In this document: positions 22,201 through 34,600 of the stretch, in pieces
Position numbering within the stretch: position 1 is the first letter of the stretch
Layout of the letters: each line of letters starts with the position of its first letter
Assembly: GCA_019096065.1 (NCBI GenBank)
Contig: JAGUCH010000006.1
Span: 4,980,001 to 5,044,000 of the forward strand
Source: Paracyclopina nana
Lineage: Eukaryota > Arthropoda > Copepoda > Cyclopoida > Cyclopettidae
Reading direction: 5' to 3'
DNA: 64,000 nt
Position numbers and translations under genes: made by a program
The notes under the pieces: model-generated
What the model saw: only the letters and a program-made list of their open reading frames with translations
The model's database searches: none
Told to the model about the DNA's origin: nothing

Positions 22201-25200
22201 GGGTTAATTGGATAGCCTGATTTTCATTACATTTTCAGAAGGTCAAAAAACATATCAATCAAATGTATTTTCTACTGTCTTATTAACTGGGCGTACTGAC
22301 AGCTTTCTGTCTACTTGACTAATACAGGAGCAATTACAAAGCATGATTTAATAACAACCCATTGGCATTTTCATTTTTAAATCGAAAATGCGCGCAAAGT
22401 AACGAAAACGAAAATGTCACTCAATCTATCATAAGAAGACTCCCAAATTTGCATTCGGGCTTTTTTTGCCCAACAACTCCTGAGAAAATATTGTTGTTCA
22501 CCTCATTCTGCATTTCGCAGAATTTGCATAACATAAATCACAGTTCGCATTTCGCACCCATGACATCCGTTTGTCAACTTTTCTGCTTATGAGATGTCAG
22601 CGAGCAAGAAAACACAGCGGCACAAAACAACTTCATCCAAACCAGGCCTGAACAGTAGCATTACTTTGGCATTCATTATCAAAAAAGTACCCAATATTAA
22701 ATATTTTATTAAGGCCACGTAAAAGGAGTTTTCAGGACATTTTGCTCATTGTGAATAGCAAGAGATATTTGATCCTTTCATTCTTGAAGGGGGAAAAGAA
22801 TAAGAAGAGCTGAAACACAGCGAGGTCTGGCTCCATTTTCCTTTGATGTCTCGCTACAGTTTCAAAAGAAAGTTTAATAACCATTTTGAATATAGGGACA
22901 TCATCACAGCAGAGGCTACTGCAATTTTTTAACTTTGCTTGGAAGCCACAGTAAAAGTAAAATGACCTTAATTCTGCTTTGGAAGTTTACTTGCAGAGTT
23001 GAGGCCTGAGACGAGCAGAAGAGGAAGCCTTTTCGTGGTTCCTTTAATCAAGGAGACTGCAAAATTCACCACATTTGAATAAAAGTTCTGCTAATGGTAT
23101 GCGAAAAACGAAATGCATATAATACTGGAGGATAATTATGCAAATTGAGCGCAATGCCTGCAATTACTCACAGTCCTTTCACTCAAGAAAATTCCCCAAG
23201 TCCATTAAATTGCAATAATTCAAGCTGTATTTCCTACCTCAAAAGCGGGATCAAAATTAAGCTTCTTGAAACATGAATATTTTGACTGACTAATCTGCTG
23301 AGATTAAATTGAAGTAATGAGTACCATCATATAGAATTAATTTAAAATGATGAATATAGCATTTAAGAAACTAGGCTTAGCACTTTGAGGAAAGTTTTAT
23401 TAATAAGAATTTTTGGCACAACACTGTGCTTTAAGTATATGGGCTTTTGTTGTTAATTTGTAGATGGAGAGAGTGCAAGGCGTACCTTCGGCAAACTTTT
23501 TCCATTAATTTATTAGGAAAAAATCTCACTGCATCTTGTAGTATAATTATGTTTCCAATCAGGCTTGTTGTGTGTGGATGCTAAAAAAGCTTGGGAAATG
23601 GCACTGCTGCAATAATGAAAGTATATTGTTCTTCGCACAAAGCAAGTCTGCGAAAGAAGGAGGAGAAATAGGAGTTGCAACGTTCAAGAAACGAGTAAAA
23701 AAGTGAGGAAATAAAGGTAATTTCTCATGTCAAGCCACTGAAGCATTTTTCAACTTGCAATCAAGCTTTCTGAAAAAATGAATGAGAGAAAAGATGGAAC
23801 TTCTTACAAAAAAGATGCTCATTCTTGCAAAAAATCAAGATTTTAAAAAAAAAAAAAAGTAATGCTTTAATTATACTTTTCATTGGAAAAAAGTGTACCT
23901 TCTCCTTCACGAGCTGCAAGCTTTTACCTGATTGCAAAAAATGCTCACAGAAACAATACAGGCTTATTTTCCCAAAAAAAGGGCTTGATCCAGGCCTTGG
24001 TATTGACGGCTTGACCCCGAAATCGATCCATTGCCAGGACTGGCAATGTTTTGAAGTCAATGCTGAGGCTGAGTGACAGCGGCAGCAGCAGAAGAAGCAA
24101 ATATAAAAAAGTCCAAGTAGGTATTTTCCGCAGTAGCTAAGGGAAGGAGAATGACTTGGAGGCCGCCTTGAAGAAGGACCTCGCGGCCTCGAAGACGACG
24201 GCCTCGAAAACGGAGCAAATAGCGGCCTCGCACTCACTTCTAGGGCTTAGTTTGCTATCATATGCTTAGCTGACTAAAAGTGTGCAAAGAGGAAATATAT
24301 AGTGAAGAATCTTCACCGAAAGTGTCATGGCAGCCGGCCCAAAATTCCCCGGGGAGCTGGTGATGAATGAAACGGTTTAAAGGGCGGAAATAAGTCAAGG
24401 AAAAATGGCCTTGCTGGTGCTTTTCAGGACCTTGACAAAGTTGGTGCCATTTCGGATGTCGAATGCTATGATTGCTGCCTCTCTTCACCAACTGCTGTAA
24501 GTTTTTTTCTTTGTTATGATCCATTTCTGCAAACGTAAACAAAACCCACGTGTTATTTGTTGTCGCGCGCCCACACCCGAAAATTGAAATTAATTATGCA
24601 AAAAATGCATTTCCACAAACTTTTTTAATTCCCTTTCGGTTGAAGATTCTTACAGAGAAAGTATTTTTTTTCCCCTTGGCTCATTTTTCAAGCGAAGGAA
24701 TGGAAAAATACGGGTTTCAGGTTATTCTAAGCTCAGGCAACCCACTTGTGAGTAGAAGCACTTTTGAAAGTCTTGAGGCATGGCATTTTGAAGATAAAAT
24801 TGCCACTGCTTTTCCCACCTACTGCCAACAAACAGCAAGAGTTGAAAAGGTTAAGCCTAAAAAGTGCTAAATCAAGCAGGGTTCAGCTTACAAAACTCAG
24901 AGTGAAGTGTCTCTTTTTCTAATGCTAAAGACTGCATGAAGGGCTTCTTTTCCTACTCTAGCTTGGAATATCTTTAACACTTCGAAGTTAAATCCTCTTG
25001 AAAAGGCCTGCTGCACATGGTGATAAGCCCAAAGGTTCCCTTTTATTTTTCTCTGTGAAATTGAAAAAATCAACCTCTCTATATTCAATGACTTCTACTT
25101 CCACTTTGTTGGACATCCTTTTGGTAATTCAATTTAAAGTACCTTTTTCGCAAAACCAATTTTTCACACCAAGATAAAAAAATTGAGGGAGCCAAGTGGG

Positions 25201-25763
25201 ATTTTCCCCCATCTTTGTTCTTTTTGGTTAGCTTCTACAAGTACTATGGAGGCTCTCTAACGATTTTGGTCATGATATGGAGACCACAAGGCTTCTTTTT
25301 CTTCTTCTGCATAATTGCATTATTGCTCCAACAAAAGTAGGGAGAAAACCATGTAACTAATAAAGCTGTGTTTGGTTTAATGAGCCATTCTGCTCTTCCT
25401 CATATACCATGTTTAAATTTGATTGCGGAGTTGCCTTAACTTTCCTTTATGAGCTAAAAAATAAGCTTTTACTTTCATGGAAAGTTTTTTCAGCCCTGCT
25501 TGTGAGTTTTTGCTGCTTTTTCGGCACATAAATAATTAATGACAGTAATTCGAGAAGAGAATGCCATCATTTTCTAAATGGAGCTATTCAAGGCTTCATT
25601 TGCTGAAAAGTGAGTGGGGATGAACAAGGCTTTCGAATTTTAGAAAGCATCACGCTTAAATTAATGTAGAAAAGCCTCGCATCGTTTGAAAGCTCCCACT
25701 TATTTTCGTGAATCGAACAGATAGGCGAAAATTCAGTTTATTTTCAGATTGAGGAGAAACTAG
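16283..25763. other. Gene-free stretch
   Basis: About 9.5 kb of AT-rich DNA. Open frames here are short, lack recognisable motifs and do not join into plausible spliced genes. The longest (20201-20623, 140 codons) has no motif I recognise. I see no tandem array or RNA gene. Confidence 0.5.
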
Positions 25764-25766
25764 TTA

Positions 25767-25988
25767 GGCCTGGTTCACCTGCGATATTATGATCAAAATA
25801 TCGAGCGATATTATTCTGATATTTGCAAATATCAGGTACTTCCACAAACATTTTTTAGATTTTTTCTTCGTATTCGGTCTTTTGGTACCAAAAGCCATCC
25901 AACAACAATATCTAAATTCTCAGTTTCTCAGTATTTCGCTCCAATATTTTGACAAAATATCAGATATTATAAGCAGGTGAACCATGCC
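25767..25988. mobile_element. MITE with TTA duplication, Harbinger-like
   Basis: The left end GGCCTGGTTCACCTGC pairs with the right end, whose reverse complement reads GGCATGGTTCACCTGC. TTA lies immediately outside both ends (25764-25766 and 25989-25991). At 222 bp with no coding capacity, it fits a non-autonomous PIF/Harbinger element. Its end sequence differs from that of the large element beyond the initial GGC. Confidence 0.75.
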
Positions 25989-26196
25989 TTAAAGGAGTGC
26001 CTAGAAAAGATGCGCAGTCATAACTGTTCTGGTGCGGTTGTTTGAGACGCTTTAGACGAAATTGATGGCGCGAAAGACATTTCCAAAGTACCTCTTTATA
26101 TTCTAACGAGCAGTAGTTTCTAAGTGGGAAGAAAGTTTACTCTGAAAGCAGCAGCCTATATTTTTGCAACATAAAAATCTTGAAAAAATATACTAC

Positions 26197-26341
26197 GGCT
26201 CATTATCTTCCGCGTCTTTGATCGTAACATGCTTACGGTTGTTATCGCTTCTTATTTACTGACGTCGCAACCTCGTCAGTAAATAAGAACCGATAACAAC
26301 CGCAACCGTGCTACGATCAAAGACGCGGAAGATAATGAGCC
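26197..26341. mobile_element. 145-bp foldback MITE related to the large Harbinger ends
   Basis: Two arms of about 66 bp form a near-perfect inverted repeat around a spacer of roughly 11 bp. TACTAC flanks both sides (26191-26196 and 26342-26347), so the duplication is 3 or 6 bp. The arm begins GGCTCATTATCTTCCGCG. Further in, it has GATCGTAACAT and TACGGTTGTTAT, closely resembling GATCGTTACAT and CACGGTAATTAT in the terminal repeat at 457-513. Transcribed, it would form a stable hairpin. Confidence 0.8.
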
Positions 26342-26347
26342 TACTAC

Positions 26348-28661
26348 TATTGTAGGGATGGCCGAAGAAAAGTTGGTCTGCAAGATAACACAGATTATTT
26401 TCGTCATTTAGTTGCTGCTTCTTCTGCCTTGGAGAAAAAGTTGTTAAAAACCTCAGCCCATCTTGCGGCTAGATTGTCCGTAGCAAATTGCCATATCTGG
26501 CATGTTTTCTGCCTCATATTTCGTGCGGGGCTTTGATTGCAACTGCACACAATGCGGAGAGGAGACATTTATTTCTTGTTGGCTGTTTTCGCAACAATTA
26601 CAGCTCTACTTTTGTGCATGCTAGAGTGACGTCATTAATCTACACCAAAGGCTCCATTTTAAATTATGAAATGGCATGTTGAATTATTCTCTTGTTCTCC
26701 ATGGCCTCTTTCACTTCTAAGGGAGATGATTCCGTACGGCCTCTTTTTTGCTATCTCATATCAAGTAAGAAAGAGTTGATAAAAAACAATATACTATACG
26801 GGTTTCTGCTTTGATGATGAAATACCTCCAAAGTCTAAAATATTTCAAGGTTTCAGGTGTCTCAGCTTTAAAATGTGATGACTCGCCAACCCTTAATGTT
26901 TTACGCAACTTTGGCTCCAGTTTTAATTTAAAAAGCCAGAAATGTTCACAACTTGATTGAAGGAGTGATTTTATTGTTGAATATGCAGCTCGAGAACCAA
27001 AATAGATGTACATATGCGTACTATATAGTAGATTCACCAAAACAATATTTTCATAAGTAGGTTTCCTTTTTTCAGACAGATGAAACGTGCCTGCCAAAAA
27101 ATAGCTCTTAATTTGCCAATCTCTGAAAGAGATATTGGGATTCTTTTGTGAAAGCCTTTCTAGTCATGCATGGGTTGTTTTTCTAACACTTGGAAATTCG
27201 AAAGTATTTTCAGCAAAAGTTGTAGTGAAATGGCTTCAAATGGAATAAAGGAGCATAAATTATTTGAGACTACAATAAGAAATTCAAAGTCGTAACTCAT
27301 CCCCAATAAAATAGGAGGAGCAAGGGCATATTTTAGTGCTCCCATGGGGCAGAAGGAAGCACTTCCAGTATTTTTTAAAATCCTATTGGAATAGCAAATA
27401 TCCCTTGAGTAATGGAAAGTACTCCATGCTGTTCGTGTTCCATGCAAAAGTTCCTCGAAATCTTTGCCTGATGAGTTGAAAATATGCGCACTAATGGAGT
27501 CAGGAAAAAGTGCCTTTCCAAGGAAATGTTTTTAACCTCAAGTGGCAATAAATTTCAAACCACTTTCGAAGCACAAAAGCGGAAAAGGGCTCAATGAAGA
27601 CCCATTTTCCAGTCACCTATAAAGTATATTTAAAGTATATTTTCGAATGTATGGCCTCGGTCAAACACGAGAGTAAGCACGGTTTCTTTTTCACATTTTT
27701 TCGTTCTCTTTCAAGCTTAGTTAGGTGCGTTGCGCATTGTTGTCGTGCTTGCAGCAGCGGGTGAGGAATTGATAAGGCGTGCAGCAAATTGTGCAAAAGT
27801 ATCCTAGAAAGGAAGAACAACTTGTTTTCGTTCAGAAGATAGGGCCATAAAGGTGTCAAAAAGTTCCCACACTCACCCACCTTTTTCGTCTTCGATATGT
27901 GGCCCAGAAAATGTAAACATATGATGCAGATCGAAGGGAAAAAATGGCCTTTTGTTTTTGCTATATGTTTCTACAGTATGCCATATGCATTCGGAGGATT
28001 TTCACTCTTTTATTGCCCTGGTGACAATATGCTTTTTTCTCAGAGAATATGCACTATATTTTCTATCAAATATGCAAGCATGCAACACTTGTACTGCTCT
28101 TCAATCTGCTATAGTAGGGTGTTCTGGCTTCCCTTCCCCATTGTGTAGTTTTATTGCATTTCCAAAACTTGGCCCCAGATAAAATTGGAAGTGGCGTCTT
28201 CAGGCCACATTTTCTTAGGGGCAACATCAGCTCTCGAGATGGCTCCCATATTCTGTAAAAAGTATAGCAAAGCAAGATGTCAAAGTCTATTAAGAAAGCA
28301 GAGCCTATCTTTAATATTCGATGAATACAAGCACACGTGATGACTGGGAAGCTTTCAAGCACTCCCATTACATGCAGATGTTGGCAAAGTTTTCCCAAGT
28401 TCAATCACGACCATACGCAAGAGAAAATATTGGCAATTGACAATTACGAGCCATAAGCATAAATAGCTATCTAGAGCATGAATTGAATTTTGTCCCAGCT
28501 TGACTTTTGTAAGAGAATGAGCTCGCATATTTAGCTTAGGCCCTCACAAGCTCCCAAACTAACCTGGGGGATTAATAAGGGCTCATCCAGACAACTTTGC
28601 ACACAGTGGTATTCCTTAGGCTGTTGTTGTTGATTATAACTGAGTACGATCTCTTTTACAG
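26348..28661. other. Gene-free stretch before the channel gene
   Basis: No supported gene. The first exon of the channel (start codon, most of the signal peptide and 5' UTR) must lie here or further upstream, but I could not identify it. Open frames of 60-113 codons show no recognisable motif. Confidence 0.4.
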
Positions 28662-31600
28662 ACTTCTTTCTTGCGTCCTTGGTGAGGCCAGTCAAGGCCA
28701 ACAGCAGCAGCCTCAAAACCAGCAAGAAAATCCATTGGAGTTGAGTGACATCATGCCATTGGCTCACAAAACCTATGACAAAATGAGACCACCCAAGTAT
28801 AAAGGTAGGATTAGCTAATGGCTCCTATCCCCCACAGAGATTATTGCTTTTGTTTACACCACAAAAAAGTTTTTTTATTATTGAACGCCAGGTGGCGTGC
28901 AGAGGACAAAAACAAATTCTGATTGCAAATCTGGACAGTTGTTGTCCACTCGGGGCCTGGCAGCTAAGTAGAAGCCATTTCCTGAGCAAGATATTTTTTG
29001 ATTGTTTCAAGAGCTGAGTCTTGTATTGTATTGCCATCCCTGTTTTTATGGGTTGAGTGCACTATATTTTTCGAGAGAAAATCCTTAAAGCATCATTTAT
29101 TTTGATTGCCGCACTGCGGTTAATTCCAGGGATCTTTACTCCACGAAAAAAAGAAGATGCTATAAAAATCTCTAGGAGAATTTTCTGGGGAAAAGTTTAT
29201 AGTCTGTGTCTACAACACGATCAAACGCAAAGCTCCATTTCTGCTTTTTTATAGCACAGATCCTACTTTCTTTCAAAAGTTTTCAAAAGGATCTGTTCAA
29301 CTTCAACGGCCTATCATTAGCGTCAAAAATCCGTCAAACGAGCCGGACAAGTTAAGAATAAGCTAAAACTAGGATTGCTAGGGTTGATTCAATCCTTTTC
29401 GCTTTTTCGCAAGTTTGTTTGTCCTAACCTGGCACGAGTCTGAAAGCAGCTAAAAGCCTAAAACATGCGTGCTAGGGTTGACCAAAACTTATGCCAAATT
29501 GGTCGTTGTGGGAACTTTTCTTCAAAAAATCACTGTTTTAGGCAGCCCTTGAAATCTGCAATAGTAGACCAACTCTAATAGGTTGCGAGTTGCGACTGAT
29601 CTTAAAAGAATCAAGATGATAATAGAATGTTCCTATTATTTCTTATTTTGTCGCATAATTCAATACATAATTTATTTTGTCCGTCAATTTTTCAAGGAGT
29701 GAGCAAAAACCAAATGAATGCAAAGCTCAGTTAATCTAATCTCGACCAATATCTGAATAAATGGAATACGCAGGCTTTCTGCGGTATGCGTTGGAAGTAG
29801 CGTATCAAGGCCAAATGAATGAAAAGCCCTAACTTTTCTATTTTTCAGCGCACAGTTGTGTCTGTCTCCATTATTTGGAAGCCAGGGCAGAGTGGAAAAA
29901 GTTGTTTCAAATGAGCCTGGCCTGCTCCTTTGGCAGCCTCATTAAATTGTCTTAAAATACTACTCCACGAAAAAAGGCTTTAGCGTGCTTTTTTGCTACT
30001 TGTAAATCTCGAGTCGAGTGGAAACCGCGTCTCTATTTGATTATAGTGAGAAAGGTCGTCGTCGCCTTAGTTTTAGCATATTGATTGCACTCAAAGCTTC
30101 TCAATCATGGCTGAGACAAGCAAACATACTTGGCTGGTTTTCATGCGGGTTTTTCTCACATGCTCAGATTACCAAACATTGCACTCCAGGGCATTTATGT
30201 ACCCTCTCTTGGTTTTGTTTATAGCTGGAGATGTCTAGAGGTCAGAGATATCTTGCAGTCAGCTGAGATTAACTAGCTAGCCAATAAAAGTCTTTTTCTC
30301 CTCTTTTGAAGTTAAGAAACTTGTTCTAAGCAATAATTAGTATATCCATGATTATTAACCTGATTCAGTAAAATCTGAACGCAAAGATAGGTTGAAAAAA
30401 AGTTTTGCTGGGGACGACCCTCATTATACTGTCAGCTGATTTGCAGTTAATAGTAAATCCCAAATTGGCTTTCTAAATGTCATTACAACTTATTGCTTTA
30501 TTCTGTTTCTTGCAGGCAATGCCACAGAAGTGCTTTTTCATGTGACAGTGATGAGTCTGGACACCATTGACGAAAGTTCCATGGTAAGTCACTCAATATT
30601 AACTACGACAACAAATGGTGTACTACGTACAAGCTACTACTTCCTTTTTTGCCATTACTTACTTGCACTGAGCTCAATTGACAGTTCAATGGCTTTGTGT
30701 GATAGGCACATGGGGCCCACTTTGTGCCTTTCTCTTTGATCTCAGTTAATTTATTTGTTTGCAAGCTTGCCTTCTTTGATTATCTCTGGAAAATTTGCTT
30801 GAAATCGAGCATCCTAGGGTTATCAATCAAAAAATTATGTGGCCTAAGCCTTGCTTGACAAGCCACCAAAGTGGAAATGTTTTGGCAACTTTTTCGCCGG
30901 ACTCTTCTCTCGTCGAGGTTGCTGGTATGGTTCTGTGGTGGCTGTAGTAGTCGGAGCAAGTTTGTTGGAGGGGTTTAGGCTCTCGAGGTTCCATATTGGA
31001 CTTGCTGCCAAAGTTGGAGGGAGGCTCAACTGGATTTGACAGCGAATATGAAAAGGAGGCCTACGCTGTTCGGAGTAGCATAACACTGACATTGCGAAGG
31101 AGTAACTATGCCATTGGTGGATTTTGTACCGAAAACGCGGCCGAATGGAAGTGGGAAAAGAGTGTTGGCTGCCACTTTCAAAGAGTGGGCATTGTAGTTT
31201 GCAGGTCAACAACAGCTAAAATCTTGGTGAAAGCCCAAGAGCGGCAGCTCGCAGATTGATGTACTCCGCTCGGGCTAAATGCCCTCGTGAGGCTTTATCT
31301 AAACGAGCCGATTTAACAGGGCCAACTGGGCTTGTTTATGTTGTCAGCAATGCTACTTACAGACATTTTTATAGGGTGTTTACCCACTTCTGAGCCATGG
31401 AAAGCTGCTGTGTATCTATTATTGGTTTATTTGCAACGTTTTTCTTATTAGCGAGGTTGAGTGACATTATTCGGAATTGCTGAATAAATCTCTGCCACTC
31501 TTGGGATCCTTCAGCCTTTAGATGCAGGCCTCTCTATAGGCTTCCACAACTATCCCTCTGCTGCTGGCCAAAGTCCATCAAAGTTGGGAGGAACATTGTG

Positions 31601-34600
31601 CCACAAAAATAGATATCCTGATGGCCTTGCAGGTTGGATCCAATATAAGGTTATTTAGTTACTTGATTATTGAAGACTACAATGCAACAACATACCTACA
31701 GCATACAATGGATTCCAATTGGAATTTTTCTTCCCGATTGGCTTACCTAACAAACCCACGCGTTTCATAAACCACGTGGCGCACTGCATACCTTTGTTCC
31801 GTTTCCGCCGCGTCAGCTGATGATCTCTGTCAACAACTGTTTTTCAAACTGCATTACTCTTTTCTGCTTTATTGCATTGCCAAAGTTGGCTAGACTTTTC
31901 TGTGGATGACTTGCCATGAAAATAAATGTGTATTCTTTCCCTCCCTTTAACTTGCTTGTTGCTCCAAATTGTTTCTTCTTTGTCAGCCCAAGGACCTCAA
32001 TTTTTTTCTCCTGAATAGAAGCAATTTCCTTCCTTCATCGGGTTTGCTCTAGCACTTCTCATTAGAAGCAACGCTGTGGCCCTGAGGTCATTTTTTATCT
32101 GCTCATAAAATACACTGTGTAAATACAGCAATAAAACGCAGTGTAAATACAAAAATATAGCTCTTCTCATTTTCTTGATCAGAGCTAGGTACACAAAAAC
32201 TCTCTATATACCGAGCTGCGTTAGGCAAACAAAAACTTTCGAGAACAGCTAAAGCTCAAGAACCCTGGAATCTTCTTCTGCTCCAACAAAATTGAGCTCC
32301 TCTCCAAAATGTAATTTTGGATTTTATTATGGCCAAAGAAAATGGAGGCCCTCAATAGCGATTTGTGGTAAATGGTAATAAATAAGTGTGGCACAGAAAT
32401 TACCTTCATGTATTGTATGTCTGGCTTTCTGTGATGACTTGATTGCTTGAAAATAATCAGAAATTCCTAGATAATTTGACAAGATTGATGAGCCTATTTT
32501 ATGAATCAATACAGACATTTGATAGATGGTCTACTGTCACGCCATATTTGGAGCCATCTTTTTATGATGTTTGCCTTCTTGAAATCCTGCTGTTGTGCTT
32601 GATGTTTCATTAAAAGCCACAAGTTCAGCAAGACAGCTGTGGCTATTCAAGCAAATTGGCTACAGTCATCATTATCTTGTGGCAGCGAAAGGTGCACTTG
32701 TTTATGGCTAGTAGCAAATGAACAAAGGAGACACGAAGAAAGCAATTTCCATGCTTTTTCCCAATTACGTTCCTTTTTCACACTTTTTCAATTACTCCAC
32801 CCGAGCAAGATAGTTTCATGCTTTCCTTTTTTTGGGCAAAAATTATTCTTGAATGTTGGTTGTGAGCTCAAAATGTAACAACCTCTCGATTCCTTATTTT
32901 TCAGACCTACACTTGCGACGTGTTTTTCGCTCAGAGCTGGAAGGACAACCGCCTTAGGTTACCCGATAACATGACCTCCGAATACAGACTTTTGCCAATC
33001 GAGTGGTTGACCGAAATATGGAGGCCTGACTCATTTTTCAAGAACGCCAAAAGTGTCACATTTCAAACGATGACCATACCTAATCACTACATATGGCTTT
33101 GGAAAGACAAAACCATTCTCTATATGGTCAAGTAAGTCATTTCCTACTTATATAGTGAAATCAATACACATTTGTACGCACACTCGGCTGTCCGATACAT
33201 TTCCTGTATTCCTCAAATGTATATTGGGCAAATATATATTGTGCCATGCCAGTTTATATTGAAAACAGGGAAAATGTTGTTTTGCAGTACAAATACTTTT
33301 GTTTCGCCTGGTTTTGTGCTACAGAGTACAAATTCCGTGTTGCAATATACAGAAAAATACCTTTTTTCAGGCTAACACTCGTGCTCTCGTGTCCGATGCA
33401 CTTCAAAAATTACCCTCATGACACCCAAACATGCAATTTGGAGATTGAAAGTAGTAAGTGAAGGGAAAAATAACAAATGCCTTACCTTAAACCACTCATG
33501 CTATGTCTACAGTTTCGCATACAACAGACGATCTGGTATTCATTTGGGATCCACAAATGCCATTGGATGTGGACAAGGGCATCGAACTGCCACAATTGGA
33601 ATTAATTTCGACCAAAAATGACGATTGCACAACTGAATATTCCACAGGTACGTAACGAATTGCTTTTTATCCGTTTCGTACATGTCAGCATGGCCCCAAG
33701 CCATTCTCTCGCTGTATTTGCCCAACAGTCAAGTTCTTTTGATGCTTACCACAAAAACACGCTGATCTTGCATCCATAATTTGGGAATAATAAAGAAAAT
33801 GTGCTACAGCTGATGATTGGTGATTACGCAATAACGTTTGATTTTTGCAGGCAAATTCACGTGTTTGGAGGTAGTGTTCTCATTCAAGCGTCGATTGGGC
33901 TACTACCTCTTCCACACCTATGTGCCAACCTGCCTGATCGTAATCATGTCCTGGATTTCTTTCTGGATCAAGCCAGAGGCCGTGCCCGCCAGGGTGACCC
34001 TTGGGGTGACCAGCTTACTAACTCTGTCCACGCAACACGCAAACAGTCAGAAATCCCTGCCCCCGGTGTCCTACATCAAAGCCATCGACGTTTTCATGTC
34101 AGGGTGTACAGTTTTCGTGTTCCTCTCGCTTATGGAGTACGCTCTGGTCAACATTGTCATGGGCGACATTGCTGACATTGAGAAGAAAAAGTCCATGGGC
34201 ATCAGTAACCTCATTTTGGGCTCCAGAGGGCTACCAATCAGGCAGAAGGAAGGCGGCATCAATCAAGAGGTAAGATCTACAATAAGCAGTAGTTAGAAAT
34301 AATTTGACTGCAACAGATCAGCGAAAGTTTGCGAGCTAAGCATTTGTGTCAATCCGTCTGCAGCATTACATGGCGAAATTGCATTTTATTTCATCCTATG
34401 TAAGCTTGGTAGCTAGCACCCACATCCACACACACTGCTGGCTCAAGCTGAAGACGGAGAAGAAGGTCTATGCTTTTTCGGCTTTTTCTTGGTAATTTGA
34501 TAAGCTACTAAAGAAGGAGCAGAAGCAGCAGCAGCAAGCTGCTTGTTGGAAGCTTCCCTCCCCTATATGGCTCTATGGCCACTTCCACAATATGGGCTTT

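Noticed and set aside
27897-28182. Candidate first exon and signal peptide of the channel gene
   Set aside because: Hydrophobic frames are present, but no donor gives the phase needed to join the exon at 28662 convincingly.
30844-31259. Frames on both strands of 122 and 87 codons
   Set aside because: They lie in a channel intron, show no motif and do not fit its splicing phases.
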